DNA of 11,483 bases from SIG578 sp045655125 (GTDB taxonomy: Bacteria > Bacillota > Clostridia > Oscillospirales > Ruminococcaceae): assembly GCA_045655125.1 (NCBI GenBank), contig JAZOOR010000042.1, forward strand, positions 1-11,483. The letters are read 5' to 3'. Shown piece after piece: positions 6,398 to 11,483 of this stretch. Below the pieces are notes generated by a model. That model saw only the letters and a program-made list of their open reading frames with translations, searched no databases and was not told the DNA's origin. Made by a program: the position numbers and the translations under genes. The number at the start of each line of letters is the position of its first letter. The stretch's first letter is position 1.

Positions 6398-6430
6398 AAA
6401 ATTCCCCAAAGGTATTTTTGGGGAATTTTT
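6398..6430 (-). terminator. Terminator of trmO
   Basis: AATTCCCCAAA (6400-6410) pairs with TTTGGGGAATT (6417-6427). The leftward exit is TTTTTATTTAT. It lies 2-5 bp from the trmO stop codon. Confidence 0.85.
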
Positions 6431-6431
6431 G

Positions 6432-7106
6432 TTATTTTTTTATATTAATAATTTCGGCAGTGTCATTTTTTACAATAAAACTGACTTCCATTCCTGCAAA
6501 ATTCATAGTATAAACCCTGCTGTCATCTTCCTGATATGAGGGGCGAGGGTCCTCGGACAGACAGCTTAGAAGAGCCTGCCGCTTGTCCTCTGGGATAGTC
6601 CATAAAAGCTCATCTGAAACAGTGACCGAGATCTTGTGGCCTAAAACCTCGTCGGCATATCCGCCTCGTGCATTTGGATGACTGTCGGTATAGGCAAGAT
6701 AAGGCTTTATGTCATAAATCGGTGTGCCGTTTACTAAATCGGCGCCCGAAACAATCAGCACATCGCCATCGGATTCGGTTCTTTCTATCGAAATCAACTC
6801 AACCGAGGAAAGCCCGATATTATTTGGGCGAAAAGGGGAACGGCTTGCGAAAACACCGATTTTGCGGTTTCCGCCAAGTCTGGGAGGACGCACAGTCGGG
6901 GTAAAACCCTCACGGTGAGCGAGCGAAAAGTCAAAAAGCAGCCATAAGTGTGAAAACCCATCAATGCCGCGAAGCGCATCGGGATTTCTGTATTGCGGCT
7001 CGAACACTATGCGCGCTCTAAGTTCCGAAACCTTTCCGCTTTGGCGCGGCACGCCGAATTTTTCATTAAAATCTGTCTGTATATGCGCTATAGGAAAAAT
7101 TTCCAT
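6432..7106 (-). CDS. trmO: tRNA (N6-threonylcarbamoyladenosine-37)-N6-methyltransferase TrmO (TsaA/YaeB family)
   Basis: It uses S-adenosylmethionine to methylate t6A37 in tRNA-Thr to m6t6A, tuning ACY decoding. The 224 residues match bacterial TrmO. The TsaA beta-barrel domain is N-terminal: EKFGVPRQSG (15-24), ALRGIDGFSHLWLLF (44-58), and the core motif RPPRLGGNRKIGVFASR (73-89) followed by SPFRPNNIGLS (90-100). Next is DLVNGTPIYDIKPYL (123-137), then the small C-terminal domain with LSEDPRPSYQ (about 183-192). All of these agree with E. coli TrmO as I recall it. GAGGTGAGG precedes the ATG closely. It is a single gene with its own promoter and terminator. The nearby tRNA genes do not include tRNA-Thr, so the proximity is probably coincidental. 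Confidence 0.94.
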   Translation of the reverse strand: MEIFPIAHIQTDFNEKFGVPRQSGKVSELRARIVFEPQYRNPDALRGIDGFSHLWLLFDFSLAHREGFTPTVRPPRLGGNRKIGVFASRSPFRPNNIGLSSVELISIERTESDGDVLIVSGADLVNGTPIYDIKPYLAYTDSHPNARGGYADEVLGHKISVTVSDELLWTIPEDKRQALLSCLSEDPRPSYQEDDSRVYTMNFAGMEVSFIVKNDTAEIINIKK

Positions 7107-7124
7107 ATCCTCACCTCTCTTTTA

Positions 7125-7153
7125 ATTATATCAAATAAGTAAGACGGACGCAA
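7125..7153 (-). promoter_or_regulatory. Promoter of trmO
   Basis: The minus strand carries TTGCGT (7153-7148), a 17-bp spacer and a perfect TATAAT (7130-7125), about 19 bp before the ATG. The leader is therefore very short. Confidence 0.65.
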
Positions 7154-7167
7154 GAAGGTTTGCGCAA

Positions 7168-7203
7168 ATACAAAGGCTCCCAACCGTTTTGGTCAGGAGC
7201 CTT
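7168..7203 (-). terminator. Terminator of the exchanger/zinc-ribbon operon
   Basis: AAGGCTCC (7173-7180) pairs with GGAGCCTT (7196-7203), with an inner ACC/GGT helix. Read leftward the exit is TTGTATTTG, a rather weak T-run. It lies 7 bp past the stop of the gene at 7211. Confidence 0.75.
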
Positions 7204-7210
7204 AAAAATC

Positions 7211-7648
7211 CTATATTCCCCAGCGGTTGAGCCTTTTGGGTTTTGTGGGGTCTGAGGTTGGGTTATCCTCAGAGGAATATGCGGATTTGCAGTTTTCACA
7301 GTGGCTTGTACCCTCTTTATTAATAGTACCGCATTTAATACACTTCCATGTTCCTATAGCAGTTTCGGCATTCTCAAAATCCGCATCTACCTCTGCGTTT
7401 TCGTCCGTTTTTATGCCGCTGAGCTCTCGTCTGAGTTCTTCTAAATTATATCTCAGGCGGTAAAGCTCTGCCTGCATTTGCTCGGAGATTTCCATATATT
7501 TAAGTAGTATAATTGGAATAATTAGTGAAATCAGAGAAGCAATGAGCGAGAATAGCGCATAGAAAATAGATACCGAGAGTGCAGAAATGAAATTCAGAAC
7601 ACCGACAAATATCTGAGCTATTAAGTATAGGTATAAAAGCTTTTTCAT
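7211..7648 (-). CDS. Membrane protein with C-terminal zinc ribbon, unknown function
   Basis: I do not recognise a named family for this 145-residue protein. Residues 1-50 are strongly hydrophobic and probably form two membrane helices (about 4-25 and 27-50) with a very short turn. A charged heptad-like helix follows (about 52-79, ISEQMQAELYRLRYNLEELR), probably a coiled coil. An acidic spacer (81-98) leads to a four-cysteine zinc ribbon, Cys103-x-x-Cys106 and Cys117-x-x-Cys120 in TWKCIKCGTINKEG. This resembles the RanBP2-like or double-zinc-ribbon modules of many Firmicute membrane proteins. The tail is basic and hydrophilic. Both membrane helices are near the N-terminus, so the ribbon is probably cytoplasmic. 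The gene starts 25 bp after the exchanger gene in the same direction, so co-transcription is likely. The ribosome binding site is weak (GGCGGTG). The role is unknown; regulation or assembly of the exchanger is only a guess. Confidence 0.75.
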   Translation of the reverse strand: MKKLLYLYLIAQIFVGVLNFISALSVSIFYALFSLIASLISLIIPIILLKYMEISEQMQAELYRLRYNLEELRRELSGIKTDENAEVDADFENAETAIGTWKCIKCGTINKEGTSHCENCKSAYSSEDNPTSDPTKPKRLNRWGI

Positions 7649-7673
7649 AATTACACCGCCAAAAGTTTATCTA

Positions 7674-8714
7674 TTAGATTGTAAACTGCAGAGTGCAGAA
7701 TGCTGCGTATATAAGAAGCAGTACAATTCCTTGCCAGCGGGAAAGCTTCTCTTTTATTATAGTGGGAACAGTGAGTATGAGCATTACTAAGAGCATAATG
7801 GGAAGGTCTAAAACAAGTGAGGAGTTAACGCCGCCGATAAGGCCTGAAACAGGCAGTTCAAAGGGACTTATGGTAACCGCGGCGCCGCTTACAAGCACAA
7901 GGTTAAAGAGGTTTGCGCCGATAATGTTGCCGAGGGAGAGCGAGCCGTGTCCCTTAACAAGCGAGGTGATTGCGGTAACAAGCTCGGGAAGAGATGTTCC
8001 GAGAGCAACGATTGTAAGGCCGATAACTTTTTCCGAAACGCCAAGCTTCTCTGCAATTATAATTGCGTTATCAACCAAAAGGTCAGCTCCAACAGCAATT
8101 AAGGCAGCACCGATAACTAAAAGAATGATATCCTTTAAAAGACTGTCTTTGGTACCTGCCGCTTCAGACTCGACAGTATGGTCCTCGCCTGTGTGAGCCT
8201 CGAGCTGAGCCTCAACTGCCTCGGCGGTGCCGGCATCCCCGACTCCCTCGAGAGCTAATGAGGTTTTCTTCATTCTTAAAACGGTCATAACCATATAAAT
8301 AACAAAGGTTGAAAGGAGTATAATACCTATTGTACGGGAAAATGTACCCAAAGCATAGGCAGTAACCGAGTAAATTGCAGCTGCTGAAAAGAAAAATGCA
8401 ACAGGTAAAATCAGGCTCTTTCTTGCTGCGGCAGCAGGCTTTATAGCAATAGTGAGCGCGGCAATCAAGGCTGTATTGCATATGATTGAGCCTATAGCGT
8501 TTCCATAGGCAATCGAGCCGCTGCCACCCATTGCGGCACCTGCGGAAACCATAACCTCAGGCAAGGTTGTTCCTATAGATACAACCGTTGCACCAATAAG
8601 TATTTCAGGAAGATTAAAGCGGCGGGCAATACCGCTGGCTCCGTCAACAAACCAGTCGCCGCCTTTGATAAGCAGCACAAAGCCTACGCCTAAAAGAATA
8701 ATAGGTACTAACAT
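7674..8714 (-). CDS. Sodium/calcium antiporter of the CaCA family (YrbG type)
   Basis: This inner-membrane cation/Ca2+ exchanger would export Ca2+ using the Na+ or H+ gradient. Its 346 residues contain about ten membrane helices in two inverted halves. The two alpha repeats are clear: GATVVSIGTTLPEV (41-54) with GNAIGS (71-76), and GLTIVALGTSLPEL (232-245) with GNIIGANLFN (262-271). Glu53 and Glu244, and the asparagines of the GN motifs, are the expected ion ligands. The halves are joined by an acidic cytoplasmic loop (about 155-190) rich in Glu/Ala, much shorter than in eukaryotic exchangers and without an obvious Ca2+-binding domain. AAAGGAGA lies 7 nt before the ATG. It is first in a probable two-gene operon. 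The exact counter-ion cannot be told from sequence. Confidence 0.93.
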   Translation of the reverse strand: MLVPIILLGVGFVLLIKGGDWFVDGASGIARRFNLPEILIGATVVSIGTTLPEVMVSAGAAMGGSGSIAYGNAIGSIICNTALIAALTIAIKPAAAARKSLILPVAFFFSAAAIYSVTAYALGTFSRTIGIILLSTFVIYMVMTVLRMKKTSLALEGVGDAGTAEAVEAQLEAHTGEDHTVESEAAGTKDSLLKDIILLVIGAALIAVGADLLVDNAIIIAEKLGVSEKVIGLTIVALGTSLPELVTAITSLVKGHGSLSLGNIIGANLFNLVLVSGAAVTISPFELPVSGLIGGVNSSLVLDLPIMLLVMLILTVPTIIKEKLSRWQGIVLLLIYAAFCTLQFTI

Positions 8715-8753
8715 AAGTAAATCTCCTTTTACAAAGAATTTGAAATATTTAAC

Positions 8754-8782
8754 ATTGTATCATAAATTTGAAATAAAATCAA
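8754..8782 (-). promoter_or_regulatory. Promoter of the exchanger operon
   Basis: The minus strand carries TTGATT (8782-8777), a 17-bp spacer and TACAAT (8759-8754), about 40 bp before the ATG. Confidence 0.75.
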
Positions 8783-8801
8783 GATGGAGCAAAGCCTATA
8801 A

Positions 8802-8829
8802 TGAAAAAATCCCGCAATTTTGCGGGATT
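8802..8829 (-). terminator. Terminator of the amidase gene
   Basis: AATCCCGCA (8808-8816) pairs with TGCGGGATT (8821-8829). The leftward exit is six T residues. It starts 3 bp past the amidase stop codon. Confidence 0.9.
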
Positions 8830-8831
8830 AT

Positions 8832-9317
8832 TCACCATATTCGAACTCCGTCTATGTGGATAAACCGTACAGCCTCATAGTTGTATGAGGATAAAGGTAT
8901 ATCTAGGGCATCATAGCTGTGGGCTGCAACTAATATTGTTGGCGAGGTCTGGGTAATTACAGGAGAGTGGTAAAACCTGCCGCTGTAATTCCCGAGCTGA
9001 ACTATGTCCCCGGGCTGCGCTTCACTTTCCTTCACTAACCGTCCAAATGGACCTATACCTTTGTTTCTAACAAGGAAATTATAAAGATACACAACGCCCG
9101 TCCAGGCAGCAGCGCGGTCAGATGCGCTACGATAGTACCAGCCTAAATCTCGGGTATAATTCATAAACCCTGCTCCCGCAAAAATACATTGTGAGGCAAA
9201 ATTAGTGCAGTCGCCGCCGATTTTTTCAAAATCGTAATAGGCAGGGTTTCGTCTAAGCGCCCACTTTCTCGCGTAGGCGACGGCGGCGTTTCTGTTATAT
9301 GGTATTTCTCTCATCAT
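8832..9317 (-). CDS. Putative cysteine amidase, amidase_6 (NlpC/P60-like) type
   Basis: This 161-residue single-domain protein has the hallmarks of the amidase_6 family: YNRNAAVAYARKWA (7-20), the nucleophile region GGDCTNFASQC with Cys37, AQPGDIVQLG (100-109), catalytic His117 in FYHSPVIT, and HSYDAL (133-138), which probably supplies the third residue (Asp136). Members resemble papain-like NlpC/P60 and CHAP hydrolases and are thought to cut amide bonds, perhaps in peptides or cell wall. The substrate is unknown. There is no signal peptide, membrane helix or wall-binding domain, so it is probably cytoplasmic or released by another route. Two ATG codons are adjacent. AAAGGGAGG ends 4 nt before the first and 7 nt before the second (9314), so the second is at least as likely. 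It starts 68 bp after the bile salt hydrolase gene in the same direction with no hairpin between them, so a shared transcript is possible. Confidence 0.85.
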   Translation of the reverse strand: MMREIPYNRNAAVAYARKWALRRNPAYYDFEKIGGDCTNFASQCIFAGAGFMNYTRDLGWYYRSASDRAAAWTGVVYLYNFLVRNKGIGPFGRLVKESEAQPGDIVQLGNYSGRFYHSPVITQTSPTILVAAHSYDALDIPLSSYNYEAVRFIHIDGVRIW

Positions 9318-9321
9318 TTTT

Positions 9322-9330
9322 CCTCCCTTT
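9322..9330 (-). promoter_or_regulatory. Ribosome binding site deciding the amidase start
   Basis: The minus strand reads AAAGGGAGG. Spacing is 4 nt to the ATG at 9317 and 7 nt to the ATG at 9314, which favours the second start on spacing alone. Confidence 0.7.
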
Positions 9331-9385
9331 AAATTATGCTATGCGTGTTTTTCCGATAGCGTTAATATATAAAGGAGGAAAAGTG

Positions 9386-10360
9386 CTAACATTGAAGCTT
9401 TATTTGCTCCTCAAGTATCAGAGGAAACCTTTTTAGGTCGGCAGAGTCTAAATCTTGAGCCCGCATATCTACTGCAGTAATCTGATGGTTGTTGTAGGTT
9501 GTGTAATAGTAAATCCCCTTGTCTGCGTTGCAACAGGAGGTGTAAATGGTTATCTCATATTCGCCCTTTTCGACCTCGCACAAGCCTTTTGTTTGCGAAA
9601 CGTAACCAAGAATATGAAAAAATTGTGAGATGCTCTCGGTTTCGCATCTTCCCGAAACTGAATTTAGCTTTGCAAACGAGGCTCTTACAAAGCGCGACTG
9701 CGAGGATAAATCTCCCGGTAATCCCAGCGCTCCAATTCCGCGACTGTACGCCTTTAGTGATATTTTGTCAGAGAAGAGATTTTGGGGAGCCTTGTTTGAA
9801 ATGTGCATGTAGTTATTTAAATTAAACATTTGCATAGGGAAGGGAGGATTGTTTGTAAGAACTCCAACAGGATTATCGTATACAAGCACACCCTCGCGAG
9901 TGCTTTCGACCGTTATAGCCTCGTTTTTATCTGCCACAATCCAGTGTAGCTGAGCGGTAGGCAGCTCATTACTGAAAGTTTCGTTTGTGATGCATATTTT
10001 CTTAATTTCTTCGCGTGCGGATTTTACACTGTCGCACCGAGAAAGAATGTAGGGTATAAGCTCAAACTGCGCCACATTGCAGCTGTTGTCCTGCGGCGGA
10101 CTGTAGTGGGCATTGCCCACGAAATTCAGCCCAGCCATACACAGACCTTTTTCATTAACCGCATCGTAATACAGTGGAAAACCGTCGCATACATATGCCA
10201 TCCCGATTATTGCAAAGTGGCTTTTGAGTACACCTGTATCACGAAATTCAAAAGGGAAATTGCGGGGAGTTATGGTAATCTCGTCAATGTAAGAGTGCTG
10301 GTAATCAAGGGTTCTGCCAAAATAAAAATCCTGTGTTTTGTAGGTTACTGCCGTACACAT
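9386..10360 (-). CDS. cbh: Choloylglycine (bile salt) hydrolase, Ntn family
   Basis: It deconjugates glycine- or taurine-bile salts, acting in the cytoplasm. Its 324 residues match the bile salt hydrolase/penicillin V acylase family. Removal of Met1 would expose the nucleophile Cys2 (MCTAVTY), with no propeptide. Other expected active-site residues are Arg16 and Asp19 (FGRTLDY), Asn79 (MAGLNF), Asn170/Asn171 (GVLTNNPPF) and an Arg in SRFVRASFAKLNS (222-234). YSRGIGALGLPGDLSS (205-220) is the typical bile salt hydrolase loop and argues for that activity over penicillin V acylase. CAGGGAGG lies 6 nt before the ATG. A convincing promoter is not visible; TAAGAT at about 10412-10407 on the minus strand is a weak -10 candidate. 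This gene is common in gut Firmicutes and fits an intestinal host niche. Bile conjugate preference is not certain. Confidence 0.93.
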   Translation of the reverse strand: MCTAVTYKTQDFYFGRTLDYQHSYIDEITITPRNFPFEFRDTGVLKSHFAIIGMAYVCDGFPLYYDAVNEKGLCMAGLNFVGNAHYSPPQDNSCNVAQFELIPYILSRCDSVKSAREEIKKICITNETFSNELPTAQLHWIVADKNEAITVESTREGVLVYDNPVGVLTNNPPFPMQMFNLNNYMHISNKAPQNLFSDKISLKAYSRGIGALGLPGDLSSQSRFVRASFAKLNSVSGRCETESISQFFHILGYVSQTKGLCEVEKGEYEITIYTSCCNADKGIYYYTTYNNHQITAVDMRAQDLDSADLKRFPLILEEQIKLQC

Positions 10361-10447
10361 AATCTGCCTCCCTGAGTTTTTACACTATTTTTTGCAGAAG
10401 ACCTAATCTTATTCAAAATGGCGAAATAAAAAGCAGTATAATACTCT

Positions 10448-10477
10448 TCTTCGCTATTCACTATTACTTATTACTTG
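10448..10477. repeat. Degenerate heptamer tandem repeat
   Basis: On the minus strand four successive 7-mers read AAGTAAT, AAGTAAT, AGTGAAT and AGCGAAG, an imperfect period-7 repeat between the tRNA terminator and the bile salt hydrolase gene. A related 15-mer with one mismatch lies at 4480-4494. Confidence 0.5.
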
Positions 10478-10527
10478 CCAAAAATCCGAGTATATAAGAG
10501 AAAAGTGAAGAGGTAATAGAAAAAAGT

Positions 10528-10559
10528 AAAAATCCCCGTTCTTACGAACGAGGATTTTT
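10528..10559 (-). terminator. Terminator of the tRNA operon
   Basis: Read leftward, AAAAATCCTCGTTC pairs over 14 bp (one G-U) with GAACGGGGATTTTT around a GTAA loop. TTTTTACTTTTTTC follows. The first base of the hairpin is the last base of the encoded CCA of tRNA-Gln. Confidence 0.92.
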
Positions 10560-10635
10560 GGCAGGGCTGGGTGGATTTGAACCACCGAGGTGACGGAGTC
10601 AAAGTCCGTTGCCTTAACCACTTGGCTACAGCCCT
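10559..10635 (-). tRNA. tRNA-Gln, anticodon TTG
   Basis: The acceptor AGGGCTG/CAGCCCT is fully paired. The D stem is GCC/GGC, and the anticodon stem is ACGGA/TCCGT around CTTTGAC (anticodon 10600-10602). The T arm is GGTGG/CCACC with TTCAAAT. The discriminator is G and CCA is encoded. It is the last gene of the operon. Confidence 0.96.
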
Positions 10636-10636
10636 A

Positions 10637-10682
10637 TATATAAAATTTCCCTTAATACAAAACCGACAAGCGATTTTATATA
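10637..10682. repeat. Inverted repeat between tRNA-His and tRNA-Gln
   Basis: TATATAAAAT (10637-10646) and ATTTTATATA (10673-10682) are perfect 10-bp arms around 26 nt. In the operon transcript this would be a stem between two tRNAs, perhaps aiding processing. AT-only arms make chance a fair alternative. Confidence 0.4.
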
Positions 10683-10700
10683 AAGGGTGATTTTTAAATA

Positions 10701-10778
10701 TGGGGTGGGAGATGGGATTCGAACCCACGATCTCCAGGACCACAATCTGGCGCTTTAACCAACTAAGCTACACCCACC
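10701..10778 (-). tRNA. tRNA-His, anticodon GTG, with encoded G-1
   Basis: The acceptor is GTGGGTG/CTCCCAC, preceded by an encoded G at -1 opposite discriminator C73, the histidine identity pair. The D stem is GCTT/AAGC. The anticodon loop is TTGTGGT (anticodon 10741-10743), and the T arm is GTGGG/CCCAT. CCA is encoded. Two positions are not paired: T6 (10772) with T67 (10710), and A31 (10746) with C39 (10738). The fold is otherwise normal. Confidence 0.93.
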
Positions 10779-10782
10779 ATAC

Positions 10783-10859
10783 TGGCGCGCCAAAAGGGAC
10801 TCGAACCCCTGGCCTACTGCTTAGAAGGCAGTTGCTCTATCCAGCTGAGCTATTGGCGC
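10783..10859 (-). tRNA. tRNA-Arg, anticodon TCT
   Basis: The acceptor GCGCCAA/TTGGCGC is perfect. The anticodon stem is ACTGC/GCAGT around CTTCTAA (anticodon 10823-10825). The T arm is AGGGG/CCCTT with loop TTCGAGT. The discriminator is G and CCA is encoded. It reads AGA (and AGG) codons, overlapping in decoding with the tRNA-Arg(CCT) at 4319. Confidence 0.96.
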
Positions 10860-10875
10860 ATACTATACAAAAAAA

Positions 10876-10949
10876 TGGAGCGGGTGATGGGAATCGAACC
10901 CACACAACCAGCTTGGAAGGCTGGGATTCTACCATTGAACTACACCCGC
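10876..10949 (-). tRNA. tRNA-Gly, anticodon TCC
   Basis: The acceptor GCGGGTG/CACCCGC is perfect. The anticodon stem is CCAGC/GCTGG around CTTCCAA (anticodon 10915-10917). The discriminator is U and CCA is encoded. Confidence 0.96.
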
Positions 10950-10951
10950 AT

Positions 10952-11026
10952 TGGTGACCCGTACGAGAATCGAACTCGTGTTACAGCCGTGAAAGGGCCG
11001 TGTCTTAACCTCTTGACCAACGGGCC
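10952..11026 (-). tRNA. tRNA-Glu, anticodon TTC
   Basis: The acceptor is GGCCCGT/ACGGGTC with one G-U pair. The D stem is GTC/GAC. The anticodon stem is CGGCC/GGCTG around CTTTCAC (anticodon 10991-10993). The T arm is ACGAG/CTCGT. The discriminator is A and CCA is encoded. Only two bases separate it from tRNA-Gly. Confidence 0.96.
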
Positions 11027-11060
11027 GAATGTACTTGTCATCTTTTATTTATTAAAAGAG

Positions 11061-11137
11061 TGGTGGCGGTAACTGGATTTGAACCAGTGACACCGCGGGT
11101 ATGAACCGCGTGCTCTAGCCAGCTGAGCTATACCGCC
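11061..11137 (-). tRNA. tRNA-Met (elongator), anticodon CAT
   Basis: The acceptor GGCGGTA/TACCGCC is fully paired, so it is not an initiator, which needs an unpaired 1-72. The anticodon stem is CGCGG/CCGCG around TTCATAC (anticodon 11101-11103). Discriminator A and CCA are encoded. A lysidine-type tRNA-Ile(CAT) is the alternative, but the TTCATAC loop and stem look like elongator Met. It is the first gene of the operon. Confidence 0.92.
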
Positions 11138-11176
11138 ATCTGAGCCCGTAGGGACTATCTCCAAACGGCGAATTAT

Positions 11177-11205
11177 ATCTTAACACAATTAAATCCACTT
11201 GTCAA
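11177..11205 (-). promoter_or_regulatory. Promoter of the six-tRNA operon
   Basis: The minus strand carries consensus TTGACA (11205-11200), a 17-bp spacer and TAAGAT (11182-11177), about 40 bp before tRNA-Met. It is preceded by AAAAAAGTG, the same sequence found before the rRNA-type promoter at 11353. Confidence 0.88.
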
Positions 11206-11352
11206 CACTTTTTTCTCAAAAATTACATACTTTTGTTTTAATAAAATTTTTAATCCAATGGTAGTTTTGGTTTTTAAAAAGTTTTTTATTTATATATAAT
11301 AAGGAAGGATTATAATTTTTCAAAAAAATTGAAAAAAAGTCGAAAAAAAGTG
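11206..11352. other. A/T-tract region between divergent stable-RNA promoters
   Basis: This stretch is rich in A and T runs and holds no gene. On each side it supplies A-tracts directly upstream of a -35 box, in the place where UP elements lie in stable-RNA promoters. Confidence 0.6.
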
Positions 11353-11381
11353 TTGACAAGAGTGGGGTGTGAGAGTATAAT
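11353..11381 (+). promoter_or_regulatory. rRNA-type promoter P1
   Basis: Perfect TTGACA (11353-11358), a 17-bp spacer and perfect TATAAT (11376-11381), with A-tracts upstream. It faces away from the tRNA operon and toward the window end. Confidence 0.88.
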
Positions 11382-11447
11382 GAGAAAGCTGTCCGAAAAG
11401 AGCGGGCGTCAAGAGCGAAAAAACTTTGAAAAAAGTTAAAAAAGCTG

Positions 11448-11476
11448 TTGACAAAGGCGAGGGGTTATGATAAAAT
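11448..11476 (+). promoter_or_regulatory. rRNA-type promoter P2
   Basis: TTGACA (11448-11453), a 17-bp spacer and TAAAAT (11471-11476), 95 bp after P1, again preceded by A-rich DNA. Two tandem full-consensus promoters at this spacing are typical of Firmicute rrn operons, so a 16S rRNA gene is expected just outside the window. Confidence 0.85.
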
Positions 11477-11483
11477 GTAATTC

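Noticed and set aside
7693..8196. A 167-codon plus-strand frame opposite the Ca2+ exchanger.
   Set aside because: It is antisense to a clear CaCA-family gene and has no ribosome binding site or recognisable motif.
10785..10792. The GCGCGCC-type palindrome near the 3' end of tRNA-Arg(TCT) as a regulatory or restriction-related site.
   Set aside because: It falls out of the tRNA acceptor stem, discriminator and CCA sequence and needs no other explanation.
10471..11072. Several reading frames across the tRNA cluster, including frames on the plus strand with peptides such as GDGNRTHT and MGIEPTQ.
   Set aside because: They are translations of tRNA genes, mostly of the antisense strand. Such peptides are a familiar annotation artefact, and the tRNA folds fully explain the DNA.
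1..11483. A CRISPR array, toxin-antitoxin pair, phage-defence genes or biosynthetic cluster.
   Set aside because: No regularly spaced repeats, no small paired toxin/antitoxin frames, and no defence or synthase domains were visible in any real gene of the window.

Overview
The window looks like chromosomal DNA from an anaerobic, low-to-moderate GC Clostridia-type Firmicute, probably a gut member of the Oscillospirales or a relative. This is inferred from the AT-rich intergenic DNA, strong AAGGAGG-type ribosome binding sites, near-consensus sigma-A promoters with 17-bp spacers, a SpoIID/LytB-family wall hydrolase, a zinc-ribbon form of ribosomal protein L28, and a bile salt hydrolase. No phage, transposase, plasmid or CRISPR gene is visible.

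Left part (1-5910): rpmB (L28) runs leftward, with a hairpin in its leader and a terminator at the window edge. A secreted SpoIID/LytB-domain protein and alanine racemase (alr) run rightward. A D-2-hydroxyacid dehydrogenase of the glycerate-dehydrogenase type runs leftward, converging with alr on a shared hairpin. A free-standing tRNA-Arg(CCT) gene with its own promoter and terminator follows, then an AlaA-type alanine aminotransferase. AlaA (pyruvate to L-alanine) and Alr (L- to D-alanine) would together supply peptidoglycan precursor, and the SpoIID-like enzyme would cut the finished wall. This is a shared theme, not one operon.

Middle and right part (5913-10360): all genes run leftward. 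In order along the plus strand they are a small helical protein of unknown function, TrmO (tRNA t6A37 methyltransferase), a membrane/zinc-ribbon protein that appears co-transcribed with a CaCA-family sodium/calcium exchanger, a putative amidase (amidase_6 type) and a choloylglycine (bile salt) hydrolase. The last two are 68 bp apart with no obvious terminator between them and may share a transcript.

Right end (10528-11483): a six-gene tRNA operon is transcribed leftward in the order Met-Glu-Gly-Arg(TCT)-His-Gln. Every gene encodes CCA. The operon has one strong promoter and one terminator. Facing away from it are two tandem consensus promoters of the type that drive rRNA operons, so an rrn operon most likely begins just beyond the window.

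Most of the window is ordinary housekeeping DNA. I did not find a convincing undescribed multi-gene system. The points most worth a second look are the terminator-like hairpin in the rpmB leader, the unpaired positions in tRNA-His, the bile salt hydrolase/amidase pair, the exchanger/zinc-ribbon pair, and the shared promoter sequence of the divergent tRNA and rRNA-type transcription units.
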